The position numbers and the translations under genes were made by a program. The notes beneath the pieces were generated by a model, which did not search any database, was not told the origin of the DNA, and saw only the letters and a list, made by a program, of their open reading frames with translations. A DNA stretch of 64,000 nt from JAFGRR01 sp964563855 (lineage in GTDB: Bacteria > Planctomycetota > Phycisphaerae > UBA1845 > Fen-1342). Shown in pieces: positions 33,780-43,558 of this stretch (position 1 is the stretch's first letter; the number at the start of each line of letters is the position of its first letter). The stretch covers positions 1-64,000 of the forward strand of contig CAZLYU010000010.1 in assembly GCA_964563855.1 (NCBI GenBank), written 5' to 3'.

Positions 33780-36700
33780 ATGGCCAAACGCAGTTCCAAC
33801 GGAAACGGAAAGTCGCTCGTCATCGTCGAGAGTCCGGCGAAAGCGAAGACGATAAACAAATACTTAGGCGACGACTTTGTCGTGAAGGCCTCGATGGGCC
33901 ACGTCCGCGACCTGCCGCAGCGCGGCTACGGCATTGACCTCGGCGACAATTTCAAGCCTAGCTATGAAGTGTTGCGCGGTCGGGTGAAGGTCGTCAACGA
34001 ACTCAAGAAGCTCGCGGCGAGTGCGCCCGCCGTGTTTCTCGCGACCGACTTGGACCGCGAAGGCGAGGCGATCGCGTGGCACCTCGTCGAGGCGCTCAAT
34101 CTGCCTGACGACAAGACGCAGCGGGTCATCTTCAACGAGATCACCAAGAGCGCGATTCAAGCTGCGTTCGAGAATACGCACGACATCGACGTCGATCGCG
34201 TGAACGCGCAGCAGGCGCGGCGGATTCTCGACCGTATCGTGGGCTATGAGCTCAGCCCCCTGCTGTGGCGCAAGATCGCCAAGGGGCTCTCCGCCGGAAG
34301 GGTGCAATCGGTTGCGGTGCGACTGATCGTCGAACGCGAGCGCGAGATTCGCGCCTTTGTGCCCGAGGAAAGCTGGAAGCTGCTGGCCTACTTCGCCGCC
34401 GACGAAGCGGCCGCGGCGGGATTGCGTGGTCCGTGGCGTGAGTTTGTGGGCGCCGAGCGGACGCAGAAAGACATTCAAAGGTGGCTCAGCGAGCACGACA
34501 GCTTCAAGGCCGAACTGGTCGAAGTCGCCGGTGAGAAGTTCGCGCCCCAGAACGTCGAAGCAGCGGAGCCGATCATCGAGGCGCTGGGTTTCGACGTGAG
34601 TGAGGTGCAGCGCACGGCTTGGGAGGCGTACAGCCATCTCGACCTCGAGCAGGTGGTCGTGGTGGGGTCGCTGCGAAGTGAAGCGCCGGCGGTAACCGTG
34701 AGCGACATCAGCAGCAAGCGCACGACAAGCAAGCCGCCGGGGCCGTTCACGACCGCGACGCTGCAGCAGAGCGCGAGCAGTCACCTCAGCTTTCGGGCGT
34801 CGCGGACGATGCGGGTGGCGCAGCAGCTTTATGAAGGCATCGATGTCGACGGTGAGGGGCCGGTTGGTCTGATCACCTACATGCGAACCGACTCGACGAA
34901 CCTGTCGGGTGAAGCGCTCAGCACGGTGCGCGACTTCATCAACCGCGAGTACGGCGAACCGTATCTGCCGGAGAAGCCGAACTTCTACGGCAAGCGACAA
35001 GAGCGGGCGCAGGAGGCGCACGAAGCGGTGCGCCCGACGGATCCGCGACGCACGCCGGAGCAATTGAAGAGCCGACTGACGGCTGAGCAGTTCAAGCTGT
35101 ACGAGCTGATTTGGAAGCGTTTCGTGGCGTGTCAGATGCCGCCGGCGCAATGGGACTCGACGACGGTTTCGCTGACGGCGGAGACCCCAGCGGGGGCGGC
35201 CCGGTTCAACGCCAGCGGTCGCAAGCTGGTGTTCGACGGCTTCATGCGGGTGGCGGGCGTGACGAGTGATGATCAGATTCTGCCGCCGCTGCGCGAGCAG
35301 CAGCGGGTCGGCCCGCTCGACTACGACCCGAAGCAGCAGTTCACGTCGCCGCCGCCGCGGTACAGCGAAGCGTCGCTGGTGAAGACGCTGGAGAGCGAGG
35401 GCATCGGTCGGCCGAGCACGTATGCAGCGATTATCGACACGATTCAGGATCGCGGATACGTCGAGTCGGAAGACCGCAAGTTCTATCCGACGGCGCTCGG
35501 CGAGGTGGTGACCGACAAACTGGTGCAGCACTTCCCGCAGATCATGGATGTGAAGTTCACGTCGGATATGGAGAACCAGCTCGACGCGATCGAAGATTCG
35601 CACCGCGACTGGGTGCAGGTGCTCAACGGGTTTTATGACCCCTTCCGCGCAGCGCTCGGCGATGCGGATGGCGCGATGGAAGCGGCGAAGGCGCAGCCAA
35701 GCGATCACGCTTGTCCGCAGTGCAACGCGCCGATGGTCTATCGCTGGGCGAAGACCGGCCGGTTTCTGGCGTGCACGAATTATCCCGATTGCAAGAGCAC
35801 GGTCGATGTCGACCGGCATGGCAATCCGAAGACGGCGGCGGTCGAGCTGGCGTGCGAGGAGTGCGGCAAGCCGATGGTGCTGCGGCAGAGCAAGCTGGGG
35901 CACTTCCTCGGCTGCTCGGGCTATCCAGAGTGTCGACACACCGTTCCGTCTGACGAACAGGGCCATCCCCTGAAACAGGTCGAGCCGGACGAACTCGAGC
36001 GGCCGTGCGAAGAGTGCGAAGACGGCACGCTGAAGGTGAAATTCCGCGCCACGCGGGCGTTTCTCGGCTGCGACAACTACCCGAAGTGCAAGGCGACGAC
36101 GCCGATTCCCGAAGGCTATCACGTGAAGAAGCCGCCGGCGCCGCCGCCGGAGGAGTCGGGCGTGGCCTGCGAGAAGTGCAGCCGGCCGATGGTGATTCGC
36201 AGCGGGCGCCGCGGAAAGTTCATTGCATGCTCGGGCTATCCGAAGTGCCGCAACACGCATCCGATCGAGAAGCTGGAAGCGCTGCAGGCGTCGCAGCCGG
36301 CGACGGAGTCTGCGGAAGCGGTCAAAGCCAAAGAAGGTCGATCGGGACGGACCGCGGCGGGCGGGCTGTCGACGCCGCCGAAAGATGCGAAGGGCAAGGT
36401 GGATATCGAGGCGCTCGGCGATCCGCCGCCGGGGTTTGCGTGGACGCGGACGGGGCGGCCGGTGGTCGAGGTGCTTCCGGAAGATGAGTTGAATTGTCCG
36501 GAGTGCGGGTCGGAGATGGAAATGAAGCGCGGCCGCTTCGGTCCGTTCTTCTCATGCACCGGTTTCCCGAAGTGCAAGTTCAACGCGAATCTGCGCGGCG
36601 AAGCCAAGAAGCAAGCCGAAGAGCTGATGCCCGCGCCGAAGAAGCCGGAACCGATTCCGTCGGGGGTGATGTGCGAGGAGTGCGGCAACGAACTGCTCAT

Positions 36701-36848
36701 CCGTCAGGGACCGCGCGGCAACTTCATGGGGTGTTCGGCGTACCCGAAGTGCAAAGCGACGCAGGAGCTGCCGGCCGGCTTCGACATCGCCGCGGCGAAG
36801 AAGGCTGCGGAAGACGCTGGAAAGCTCGAGCCGAGCATGTCGAGCTAG
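33780..36848 (+). CDS. topA: DNA topoisomerase I
   Basis: Type IA topoisomerase of 1022 residues that relaxes negative supercoils. The TOPRIM domain begins LVIVESPAKAKTINKYLG and has DLDREGEAI; the active-site Tyr is Y367 in GLITYMRTDST. After about residue 640 there are six four-cysteine zinc ribbons (CPQC...CTNYPDC; CEEC...CSGYPEC; CEEC...CDNYPKC; CEKC...CSGYPKC; CPEC...CTGFPKC; CEEC...CSAYPKC). An Ala/Pro/Lys linker separates the fourth and fifth. Six exceeds the E. coli number of canonical ribbons. Start ATG 33780. Convergent with the phosphatase gene nine bases away. Confidence 0.97.
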   Translation: MAKRSSNGNGKSLVIVESPAKAKTINKYLGDDFVVKASMGHVRDLPQRGYGIDLGDNFKPSYEVLRGRVKVVNELKKLAASAPAVFLATDLDREGEAIAWHLVEALNLPDDKTQRVIFNEITKSAIQAAFENTHDIDVDRVNAQQARRILDRIVGYELSPLLWRKIAKGLSAGRVQSVAVRLIVEREREIRAFVPEESWKLLAYFAADEAAAAGLRGPWREFVGAERTQKDIQRWLSEHDSFKAELVEVAGEKFAPQNVEAAEPIIEALGFDVSEVQRTAWEAYSHLDLEQVVVVGSLRSEAPAVTVSDISSKRTTSKPPGPFTTATLQQSASSHLSFRASRTMRVAQQLYEGIDVDGEGPVGLITYMRTDSTNLSGEALSTVRDFINREYGEPYLPEKPNFYGKRQERAQEAHEAVRPTDPRRTPEQLKSRLTAEQFKLYELIWKRFVACQMPPAQWDSTTVSLTAETPAGAARFNASGRKLVFDGFMRVAGVTSDDQILPPLREQQRVGPLDYDPKQQFTSPPPRYSEASLVKTLESEGIGRPSTYAAIIDTIQDRGYVESEDRKFYPTALGEVVTDKLVQHFPQIMDVKFTSDMENQLDAIEDSHRDWVQVLNGFYDPFRAALGDADGAMEAAKAQPSDHACPQCNAPMVYRWAKTGRFLACTNYPDCKSTVDVDRHGNPKTAAVELACEECGKPMVLRQSKLGHFLGCSGYPECRHTVPSDEQGHPLKQVEPDELERPCEECEDGTLKVKFRATRAFLGCDNYPKCKATTPIPEGYHVKKPPAPPPEESGVACEKCSRPMVIRSGRRGKFIACSGYPKCRNTHPIEKLEALQASQPATESAEAVKAKEGRSGRTAAGGLSTPPKDAKGKVDIEALGDPPPGFAWTRTGRPVVEVLPEDELNCPECGSEMEMKRGRFGPFFSCTGFPKCKFNANLRGEAKKQAEELMPAPKKPEPIPSGVMCEECGNELLIRQGPRGNFMGCSAYPKCKATQELPAGFDIAAAKKAAEDAGKLEPSMSS

Positions 36849-36857
36849 ACTGGATCG

Positions 36858-38849
36858 CTACATGACGCGGACGACGACGAACGTGACATCGTCGTCCTGC
36901 GAATCGTCTCCGCGAAAGCGGTGCAGTGCGTCGTGTATGCGACGGCTGATCGCCTCCGCGGACTCATTGTGGTGCTGTTCCAAGATCTCGCGGATGCGCT
37001 GTTTGCCGAACTGCTCTCCCTGAGGCCCCAGCGTCTCCCACACGCCGTCGGTCGCCATGAAGAACACCTGGCCAGTTCGCACGTCGCGGAACGTGTGATC
37101 TTCGTAGATTTCCTCCGCGAAGAGACCGAGCGGCAATCCTGAACCGTCCAATTCGTGGTACCGATTGGTTTCTGGGTCGTAATAGAACGGGGGTTCGTGC
37201 CCGGCCGAAGCCCAGCGTAGCTCGTGGTTCGCCGGATCAAGCGTCATGAGCAGCATGGTCATGAACCGTTTCCCGCCGGTATCGGCGACGAGGAGTCGGT
37301 TGAGGTGGGTCAGCAAACCGGCGAGTGACGGGTCCTGCTGACTGCTGCTGCGGAGGATGCCGCGGGCGGTCGCCATCAGCATCGCGGCGGCGACGCCGTG
37401 TCCCATGACGTCGCCGAGTGCGACGCAGACCGACCGATCTCCGAGTCCCGAGACATCGAGGAAGTCGTAGTAGTCGCCACCGGTCTCGTCGCAGTAGTTG
37501 CTGTGTCCGGCGATGTCGAGACCGGTCACTTGCGGCGAGTCATCGGGCAGAAGGGCTTGCTGCACATCCATTGCAACGGCGAGCGACTGTCGCAGGCGCA
37601 TGCGATCGCGCAGGTCGGCGGTCATGCTGTTGATCTGCGATGAGAGACGGCGCAGCTCGGGCGATTGCCGCAGGTCCACTTCGCGCTCGAGATCGCCGGC
37701 CCCGATCGCGCGGACGTGAGCGCCGAGTTGGACGATGGGGCGCACGATCCACGCCGCCGCGGCGAAGCCGAGTATGAGCGTCAGGAGTGTCGCCCCAACC
37801 GCGACCCACATGCCCTGACGCCGGGCGGCGTTGATGTTGCCGAGGAATGAGGCCTCGGGCGTGAGCGATACGACGATCCACTCGACGCCCGTGGCGTGTT
37901 CGTACGCACTCACCGAGCACAATACAGGTTCGCCTTCGATATCGAGGGTCTTTTCATAGGGGGGCCCCGCAGCGCTCGGGCTGCTGATCGTCGCGGCGAC
38001 GTGGCGGGCCGAGGTGTGTATCGCGGCGTGCGTCGAGTCGGCGGCTGCAACGCGTCGCCCCTCGGCATCGATCAGATGAGCCTCAAGCGAGGAGCCGATG
38101 AGCAGGCCGTCGCGGTCGACGATGTAAACACCCCCAGCGATCGACAGACGCGCCAGGTAGTGCGATATGTCATTGAGGCTGAGGTCTGCGTCAATCACAC
38201 CGAGCAGCGCGCCATCGTCGTCGTAAAGCGGTTCGGCGTAGCTCACGCCCAGGGTCGCAACTTCGGCGTCTGAGCCGCCAACAAACACGAACGGCTCACA
38301 CCACGCGGGTCCGCCGGCCTGCAGCGCCGCCTGGTGCCACGGTCGGGTGCGGGCGTCGTACGGGAACACGCTGGATGGTGTGGCTCCGAGCCGACCGTTC
38401 GCGTCGATTCGAAACTCGGCCAGTGTTCCGGGGTCATCGGGGAGATTGATTGCGTAGTAGACGTACTGATCATCGCCGACGTATCGACACACCCACGTCG
38501 CTCGGCCGTCGGGCGCTCCGAACACCACCGAACTGATCTTCGGTTCGGCCGCCAACTGCGCTTGGAAGGTCGAGCGCCATGCGGCCAAGTCGTCGAGGGG
38601 AAGCCGCTGCGTAAGCACCAGCGATTTGTTGATGGCGTTGATCTTGCCTGGAGCGCTGAGCATCGCGTCGAGGTGCGTATGAATTCGCTGCTGTGATTGT
38701 TCGATGGTCCGCCGCGTGATGTCGCGCGCGGCGGAGGCGCCCTGCAGATGGAAGGTCGCGCTGAGCACACCGGCCACCAACAGCACTGGAGCGGTCAGGA
38801 GCAACGGAATGCTCACACGCAACGGAATCCGAGACACGGCGATCCTCAC
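36858..38849 (-). CDS. Membrane sensor PP2C (SpoIIE/RsbU-type) phosphatase
   Basis: Protein of 663 residues: an N-terminal helix (VSIPLLLTAPVLLVAGVLSATF), a Cache-like periplasmic sensor domain (about 40-320), a second helix (GMWVAVGATLLTLILGFAAAAWIV), a HAMP segment, and a C-terminal SpoIIE phosphatase domain with metal Asp residues in GGDYYDFL, ALGDVMGHG and MATDGVWE. Likely dephosphorylates an anti-sigma antagonist in a partner-switch pathway, but no STAS or anti-sigma gene is adjacent. Start GTG 38849; the longer frame is not supported. Downstream of the FHA-PP2C gene. Confidence 0.87.
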   Translation of the reverse strand: MRIAVSRIPLRVSIPLLLTAPVLLVAGVLSATFHLQGASAARDITRRTIEQSQQRIHTHLDAMLSAPGKINAINKSLVLTQRLPLDDLAAWRSTFQAQLAAEPKISSVVFGAPDGRATWVCRYVGDDQYVYYAINLPDDPGTLAEFRIDANGRLGATPSSVFPYDARTRPWHQAALQAGGPAWCEPFVFVGGSDAEVATLGVSYAEPLYDDDGALLGVIDADLSLNDISHYLARLSIAGGVYIVDRDGLLIGSSLEAHLIDAEGRRVAAADSTHAAIHTSARHVAATISSPSAAGPPYEKTLDIEGEPVLCSVSAYEHATGVEWIVVSLTPEASFLGNINAARRQGMWVAVGATLLTLILGFAAAAWIVRPIVQLGAHVRAIGAGDLEREVDLRQSPELRRLSSQINSMTADLRDRMRLRQSLAVAMDVQQALLPDDSPQVTGLDIAGHSNYCDETGGDYYDFLDVSGLGDRSVCVALGDVMGHGVAAAMLMATARGILRSSSQQDPSLAGLLTHLNRLLVADTGGKRFMTMLLMTLDPANHELRWASAGHEPPFYYDPETNRYHELDGSGLPLGLFAEEIYEDHTFRDVRTGQVFFMATDGVWETLGPQGEQFGKQRIREILEQHHNESAEAISRRIHDALHRFRGDDSQDDDVTFVVVRVM

Positions 38850-38890
38850 GAGGCTGGTGCAGGTTGCGTGCGAGGACGGCCCGCGCGCAC

Positions 38891-40540
38891 TTAGAGGGCG
38901 GAGCCCGGAGCGGTCGGGTCGCAGCGTTCGATGGCCAAGAGCGTCAGATCGTCGTCGTTCGACAACCCGGCCAGGTGACGCCGCAGACGCTGCCGAATCG
39001 TGTTGAAGAGTTCTGAGCACGACATCCGCGACGCGCTGCGCAGGGTTTCGCGGATGGCGTCCATGCCGATTTGCTTCCCATCGTGGTTTGCGGCCTCGAA
39101 CAATCCGTCGGTGAATAGCAGCGTGACCGCCGGGCCGCACGGCGCGGGAATCGTGTGCTCGACGTATACCTCGGTTTCGTCGATGCCCAGGGGCAATCCG
39201 CCGGCGAGCGGCGCGTCGGAGACGCCGTCGCGGGTGACGATGACGGGCGGCGGATGCCCGGCGCCCACGTAGCGAATCTCGCCGGTCTGCGTGTCCGCGA
39301 CGCCCAGAATGGCCGTAACGAACACGTGCGGCGCGGTGCTGCGGGCGATCATGACATTGATGCGTCGGGCGGCGTCGGCGAGCGACACGGAGACGTCGGG
39401 CGCCACGTGAAACGCGGCTTTGAGGTAGGTGGTCAGCAGCGCCGCGGGCAGGCCGTGGCCGACCACGTCGGCGATGACGAACACGACCCGGCCGTCATCC
39501 AGCGGCACGAAGTCGTAGTAATCACCGCTGACGCCGGCGGAGGGTTCGTTGAAACCTTCAAAGCGCAGGCAGCCCACTTCGAGCGCGGCGGTGGGCAGCA
39601 GCTTCTTTTGGATGTCTCGCGCCCGGTTGAGATCGCGCTCGATCTCCTCCATGCGCAGGCGGAGCATCAGCGCCCGTTGCGTGGCGAGGCCCACGCCGAC
39701 TTGCTGGGCGATCGCGGCGAGAAAGTCGACGTCCGCCTCGCCGTACGGGACGGAGGAGCCGCGTGTCACGCGGTCGCCGTAAATGACGCCCATGACCTCT
39801 TCTTGATAGAGAATTGGCACGCAGAGCGCGGAGCAGACCGGCTGTCGAACGAGGCTTTCAGAGGTGGGCGCGTCGGCCGGAGTATTGACGATGGTGCGCT
39901 CGCCGTCGTTGAGCGCGCGGTTGACGATCGTGCGGCTGATCTGCTCGGGTTCGACATCCCGGGCCACCGGCAGCTCAACTTCGCCGCGTGCGGTTTTGAC
40001 GGCGATCATGCCGCGTTCGAGGCCAAAGGCTTCGAAGCAGCCGTCGAGCGCCTGCCGCAACAGGACGCGGCGGTCGAACGACGCGCCGCTGATGCGTTCG
40101 CTCAGCTTCATGAGCAGTGCCAGGCGATCCTGAGACAGACTGATCTGGCGCGAGGACGGGAAGACGGTGAATTGACCCGGCGCCGTGACCTGTGGGTCGA
40201 TGGGGTTGAAGGTGACGGGGGCTTCGTCTTCTCCACCGTCGCGCGTTTCGGCGATCTGGAGCACGTGTTCGCCGATCTGGGCGTAGCTGTTCATGACGCG
40301 GGTTTCGCCGCGGAAGAAGTCGCCGCCATCGACGCGTGTGCCGTTCTTGCTTTGCAGGTCGCGGACGTGGACGCGTCCGTCGTGTGCGACCCAGATGTCG
40401 GCGTGGCGTCGCGACACTTCGGGATCGTCGAGTCCGAGGTCGAGGTCGCACTCGGGCCCGCGGCCGATGCGCAGGGGCTCCGGCCCGAGCGTGCGGGTCA
40501 GGCGCCGACCGTTTGACGAGCGGATGACCAGGTCATGCAT
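38891..40540 (-). CDS. FHA-GAF-PP2C (SpoIIE-type) phosphatase
   Basis: Cytosolic protein of 549 residues. An N-terminal FHA domain (LRIGRGPECDLDL, SRRHADI, NGTRVDG) binds phosphothreonine. A GAF domain follows at about 175-330 (ALCVPILYQEEVMGVIYGDR). A coiled stretch leads to the SpoIIE phosphatase (GVSGDYYDFV, IADVVGHGLPAAL, LLFTDGLFEA). The FHA domain suggests input from a Ser/Thr kinase, common in planctomycetes. ATG at 40540 begins two bases after the stop of the small peptide gene; the sensor phosphatase follows after 41 bases. Confidence 0.9.
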   Translation of the reverse strand: MHDLVIRSSNGRRLTRTLGPEPLRIGRGPECDLDLGLDDPEVSRRHADIWVAHDGRVHVRDLQSKNGTRVDGGDFFRGETRVMNSYAQIGEHVLQIAETRDGGEDEAPVTFNPIDPQVTAPGQFTVFPSSRQISLSQDRLALLMKLSERISGASFDRRVLLRQALDGCFEAFGLERGMIAVKTARGEVELPVARDVEPEQISRTIVNRALNDGERTIVNTPADAPTSESLVRQPVCSALCVPILYQEEVMGVIYGDRVTRGSSVPYGEADVDFLAAIAQQVGVGLATQRALMLRLRMEEIERDLNRARDIQKKLLPTAALEVGCLRFEGFNEPSAGVSGDYYDFVPLDDGRVVFVIADVVGHGLPAALLTTYLKAAFHVAPDVSVSLADAARRINVMIARSTAPHVFVTAILGVADTQTGEIRYVGAGHPPPVIVTRDGVSDAPLAGGLPLGIDETEVYVEHTIPAPCGPAVTLLFTDGLFEAANHDGKQIGMDAIRETLRSASRMSCSELFNTIRQRLRRHLAGLSNDDDLTLLAIERCDPTAPGSAL

Positions 40541-40542
40541 GA

Positions 40543-40734
40543 TTACACGCCGAAGAGACGAACGAGCTGCAGCGCCGGGCCCACCAGATTTGTGAAAGGG
40601 AGCACCAGCACATTGCCGGACGCGCCGGGCGAAAGCAGCAGATTCATGACGCTCTGCAGGCCGCCCCAACAGCCACTGATGAGGGCCAGGTTCACAGCAC
40701 CGCAACCGAGCAACGCGAGGCGTTTTGATCGCAT
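40543..40734 (-). CDS. Small hydrophobic peptide (63 aa) coupled to the FHA phosphatase
   Basis: Frame from ATG 40734 (GGAG six bases upstream). The product starts MRSKRLALLGCG, has a hydrophobic leader ending in LALISGCWGG, which resembles a lipobox, and continues with a Leu/Val-rich tail ending RLFGV. So it is either a tiny lipoprotein or a membrane peptide. Two bases separate its stop from the FHA-GAF-PP2C start, so it is almost surely cotranslated. It resembles the 16246 peptide in its MRxxR start, paired cysteines and hydrophobic C-terminus. No known family. Confidence 0.55.
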   Translation of the reverse strand: MRSKRLALLGCGAVNLALISGCWGGLQSVMNLLLSPGASGNVLVLPFTNLVGPALQLVRLFGV

Positions 40735-40806
40735 CTCAAACTCCGTTCGCAACCGAACGCGGCAGTATACGCCGTCGGCTTCGAACTCTCGAATCGATCA
40801 GCGGCG

Positions 40807-41553
40807 CTACGACTTCAAACGGCCGCCCTCGAGCACGAGCTGCTGCTGGGCCTCGCGGGCCAGGGCGGGGTCGTGCGTCACCATGACGGTGGTCTGCCCT
40901 TCGGCGTGCAGCGTGAGCAGTAAGTCCATGATGCTTCGACCGGCTTCGGCGTCGAGGTTGCCGGTGGGCTCGTCGGCGAGCAGCACGGGGGGGTTGTGAA
41001 CCAGGGCCCGCGCGATCGCCACCCGCTGCCGTTCGCCGCCGGAGAGTTCGCGCGGCAGGTGGCGGATGCGTTCGAGCAGTCCGACGCGTTCGATGAGGGC
41101 GAGGGCGGCGTCGCGCGCGGCGCGGCGCTGGGAGGTCCAGCGCAGGGCGCCGTAGTTGATGAGATGCGGCAGCAGCACGTTTTCAAGCACGTTGAGCTCG
41201 GGCAGCAGGTGATAGAACTGAAAGACGAAGCCGAACGCCCGCCGCCGCAGTCGGATGCGCCGTCGCTCGCCGGGGAAGAGGGCGTCGAGCGCCGACGTGT
41301 TGAACCAGCGCCGGCCTTCAGGAGGAAACACGGGCTGCCCGCGAAAACGCACTTGCCCCTGCTGCGGCGCATCGAGCGCGCCAAGGATGTGCAGCAGCGT
41401 GCTCTTGCCGCTGCCCGAGCGTCCCATGATCGATACAAACGCGCCAGCACTCACCTGCAGCGAGCAGTTGCTAAGCACCTCCAACTGCACGCGGCCCATG
41501 CGATAGCGTTTGCTGACCCCGTCGGCGATGAGCAGCGGGTCGGCGCTACTCAT
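40807..41553 (-). CDS. LolD/MacB-type ABC ATPase
   Basis: ATPase of 248 residues: Walker A GRSGSGKST, Q-loop FVFQFYHLLPELNVLENVLLP (the LolD/FtsE-class form), signature LSGGERQRVAIARAL and Walker B VLLADEPTGNLD. It powers the FtsX-fold permease that precedes it. Start ATG 41553 overlaps the permease stop by eight bases. Role: lipoprotein release or MacB-like export; the substrate is not decided. Confidence 0.93.
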   Translation of the reverse strand: MSSADPLLIADGVSKRYRMGRVQLEVLSNCSLQVSAGAFVSIMGRSGSGKSTLLHILGALDAPQQGQVRFRGQPVFPPEGRRWFNTSALDALFPGERRRIRLRRRAFGFVFQFYHLLPELNVLENVLLPHLINYGALRWTSQRRAARDAALALIERVGLLERIRHLPRELSGGERQRVAIARALVHNPPVLLADEPTGNLDAEAGRSIMDLLLTLHAEGQTTVMVTHDPALAREAQQQLVLEGGRLKS

Positions 41554-43165
41554 GCCGCAGCGCCTCAACCGGGTGCATGGTTCCGGCGCGCCACGCGGCC
41601 AACACCGAGCCCAGCGTCGAGGCGGCGACCGCGCAGACCGCGATGATGATCATCGTGGGTGGGTCGACCTGATCGGGGATACGATCGAAGGAGTAGACCG
41701 CGGGATCCCAGATGCGGTTCATGATGCGTTGTTCGACCAGCCAATTCTCGATGTTGTTGACGTTGACCACGACCGAGTAGCCGAGTCCCGAGCCGAGGAC
41801 GCCGCCCACCAAGCCGACCGCCGCCCCATAGGCGATGAAGATGAGCGCGACGCCCGCGGACGATCCGCCGATGGCCTTGATCACACCGATGTCGCGGGTC
41901 TTTTGCAGCACGATCATGTAGAGAATGCAGAGCACCAGCACCGCTGCAACGAGCGAGATGATGGCGAAGAGAATGGTGACGAGGTTTTTCTCGTTCTCGA
42001 CCGGGCCGATCAGCCCCGCCTGGGTCTCCTCCCACGTCTCGGCGCGAATGCGGCGGACGAGTTCGCGTTCGTATTGCCCGAGCCGATAGTTGGGGTCGGC
42101 GCGGTAGCCGTGGTAGAGCGACTCGAGTCGCGTCGTAAGCGCGTCAAACGCTTCCCGCGTGGCGACGCCGCTGGTCTTGATCTGAATCTGCTGGGCGCGC
42201 GCGGGCGCCATCCCGCCGCCGACGAGTTCGGTCGCGTCGAAGCGCAGCAGACGCTGCAAATACTCGAACTCGGCATAGACGTGCTTGGAGTCGATTTCGT
42301 AGATGCGCGTGCGGGAGTCGTCGGTGTAGCGAAACGGCACGCGCTGCGGCGTGTCGACATTGCCGACCGGGTCGACCGACAGCAGCGTGAGCGACACTTC
42401 CTCGCCCCGCGAGTAGTAGCGGCGGTAAGTCGCGGTCGACGTCCGCTCGCCGATGATGTCGATCCCGATGATGAGACCCGGAAGCGGCTGACCCGCGAAG
42501 TGTGGTGGTGTGGGTTCTTGCGGAAACGTCAGGTACGACGAGAAACGCCCGGGCGGCAGCGGTGAGCCGCGCTCCTCGAAGCGTCGACGCTCTTCGGTCA
42601 TCGCCGATTGGTCATCGACCACCCCCGCCTCACGCGACTTGGCGAGCGCGCTGGCCAGTTCGTCGGGCAGGCTCCAGGGAATCGGCGTGGATTCATCCGG
42701 GTCGAGCGCCGCTTCGCCGGAGATGTGCAGCAGCGGCTGTTGCTGCTCGGCGAAGGTCGTGGATCCGGGATAGTGCGTTTCGTAAAACAGCGTGTTTTTG
42801 AAGTTGTTGACCTCGATGACTTCTTCGAGTCGCACGCCGACGACGTTGACGAGCGACAGTTGGTCGGTGCGCGGAAAGCGCAGCAGGCCCATCGAGTAGA
42901 TGACCGGCGTCGCCTTTTCGATCTCCGGCCAGGTCTCGATCTCGTCGATGAATTCCTGATACAGCGGGAAGCCGTTCACATCGCCGTTGTCGACGATGAC
43001 GTCGCCGAGCAGGCCGCGGGCCCGGGTCTTGACGTTGTCGAGAAACCCCTGCATGACCGAGAGCACGATCAGCACCATCGCCACGCATAGCGTGACCGCG
43101 GCGATCGCGAAGTAGGCGATCCGCCGCTTGCGGAGGTAGCGCAGCGTGAGAAACAGCTTGTACAT
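41546..43165 (-). CDS. FtsX-fold ABC permease (LolC/E-like)
   Basis: Protein of 539 residues: an N-terminal helix (RRIAYFAIAAVTLCVAMVLIVLSVMQGFLDNVKT), a long periplasmic domain (about 60-380), then three C-terminal helices (NLVTILFAIISLVAAVLVLCILYMIVLQKTRDIGVIKAIGGS; AYGAAVGLVGGVLG; IIIAVCAVAASTLGSVLAA). QKTRDIGVIKAIG is the family coupling motif. The periplasmic domain is larger than in E. coli LolC/E. Start ATG 43165. First gene of a two-gene exporter. Confidence 0.9.
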   Translation of the reverse strand: MYKLFLTLRYLRKRRIAYFAIAAVTLCVAMVLIVLSVMQGFLDNVKTRARGLLGDVIVDNGDVNGFPLYQEFIDEIETWPEIEKATPVIYSMGLLRFPRTDQLSLVNVVGVRLEEVIEVNNFKNTLFYETHYPGSTTFAEQQQPLLHISGEAALDPDESTPIPWSLPDELASALAKSREAGVVDDQSAMTEERRRFEERGSPLPPGRFSSYLTFPQEPTPPHFAGQPLPGLIIGIDIIGERTSTATYRRYYSRGEEVSLTLLSVDPVGNVDTPQRVPFRYTDDSRTRIYEIDSKHVYAEFEYLQRLLRFDATELVGGGMAPARAQQIQIKTSGVATREAFDALTTRLESLYHGYRADPNYRLGQYERELVRRIRAETWEETQAGLIGPVENEKNLVTILFAIISLVAAVLVLCILYMIVLQKTRDIGVIKAIGGSSAGVALIFIAYGAAVGLVGGVLGSGLGYSVVVNVNNIENWLVEQRIMNRIWDPAVYSFDRIPDQVDPPTMIIIAVCAVAASTLGSVLAAWRAGTMHPVEALRHE

Positions 43166-43339
43166 GGATTGCGAATGGTAGGGCCGAGCGGTGGCGTCAG
43201 CCAGCGACGATGTGCGGTCGGCAACAAAGTGACGGCAAGCGACGACGAGCAGCCGGCGATGACGTGCTCCGCTCGGCGCGAAACGCCTGGCGCATGTGTG
43301 GGCGTCAATTCAGACGCGCTTTGCAGCGGTCGCGGCTGC

Positions 43340-43558
43340 TTAAGACGGGTCGCGTCTCTCTACCTCGCTCTGCAGCTTGAGCACGACTTGTCCGTCGTCC
43401 TGCTCGATCACCAGCGCGGGATCGTCTTGCGACCCGTTGCGAGTGATGCTGGAGCCGTTGATGGTTCGCGTCACCGACTGCTCATGGCGTTCGCTCACCT
43501 TGCCGACGGCGCGGCCGTTTCCCCACTTCCACGAGACTTCGGTACCTTCTCGGATCAT
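43340..43558 (-). CDS. DUF2945/HVA1-type small Tudor-like protein
   Basis: Protein of 72 residues: GTEVSWKWGNGRAVGKVSERHEQSVTRTINGSSITRNGSQDDPALVIEQDDGQVVLKLQSEVE. This fits the DUF2945 family (hypervirulence-associated, Tudor-like fold): xVxWxWGxGxAxGxV then TRxIxGxxxxRNGSxxxPAY/L-I-Q-D-GxxVLKxxSE. Start ATG 43558 has GGAG at good spacing; GTG 43573 is an alternative. Function unknown. Confidence 0.82.
   Translation of the reverse strand: MIREGTEVSWKWGNGRAVGKVSERHEQSVTRTINGSSITRNGSQDDPALVIEQDDGQVVLKLQSEVERRDPS

Noticed and set aside
33864..36260. Open frame of 798 codons on the minus strand
   Set aside because: Antisense shadow of topA; Arg/Leu/His-rich, no domain, no ribosome site. Common in GC-rich DNA.
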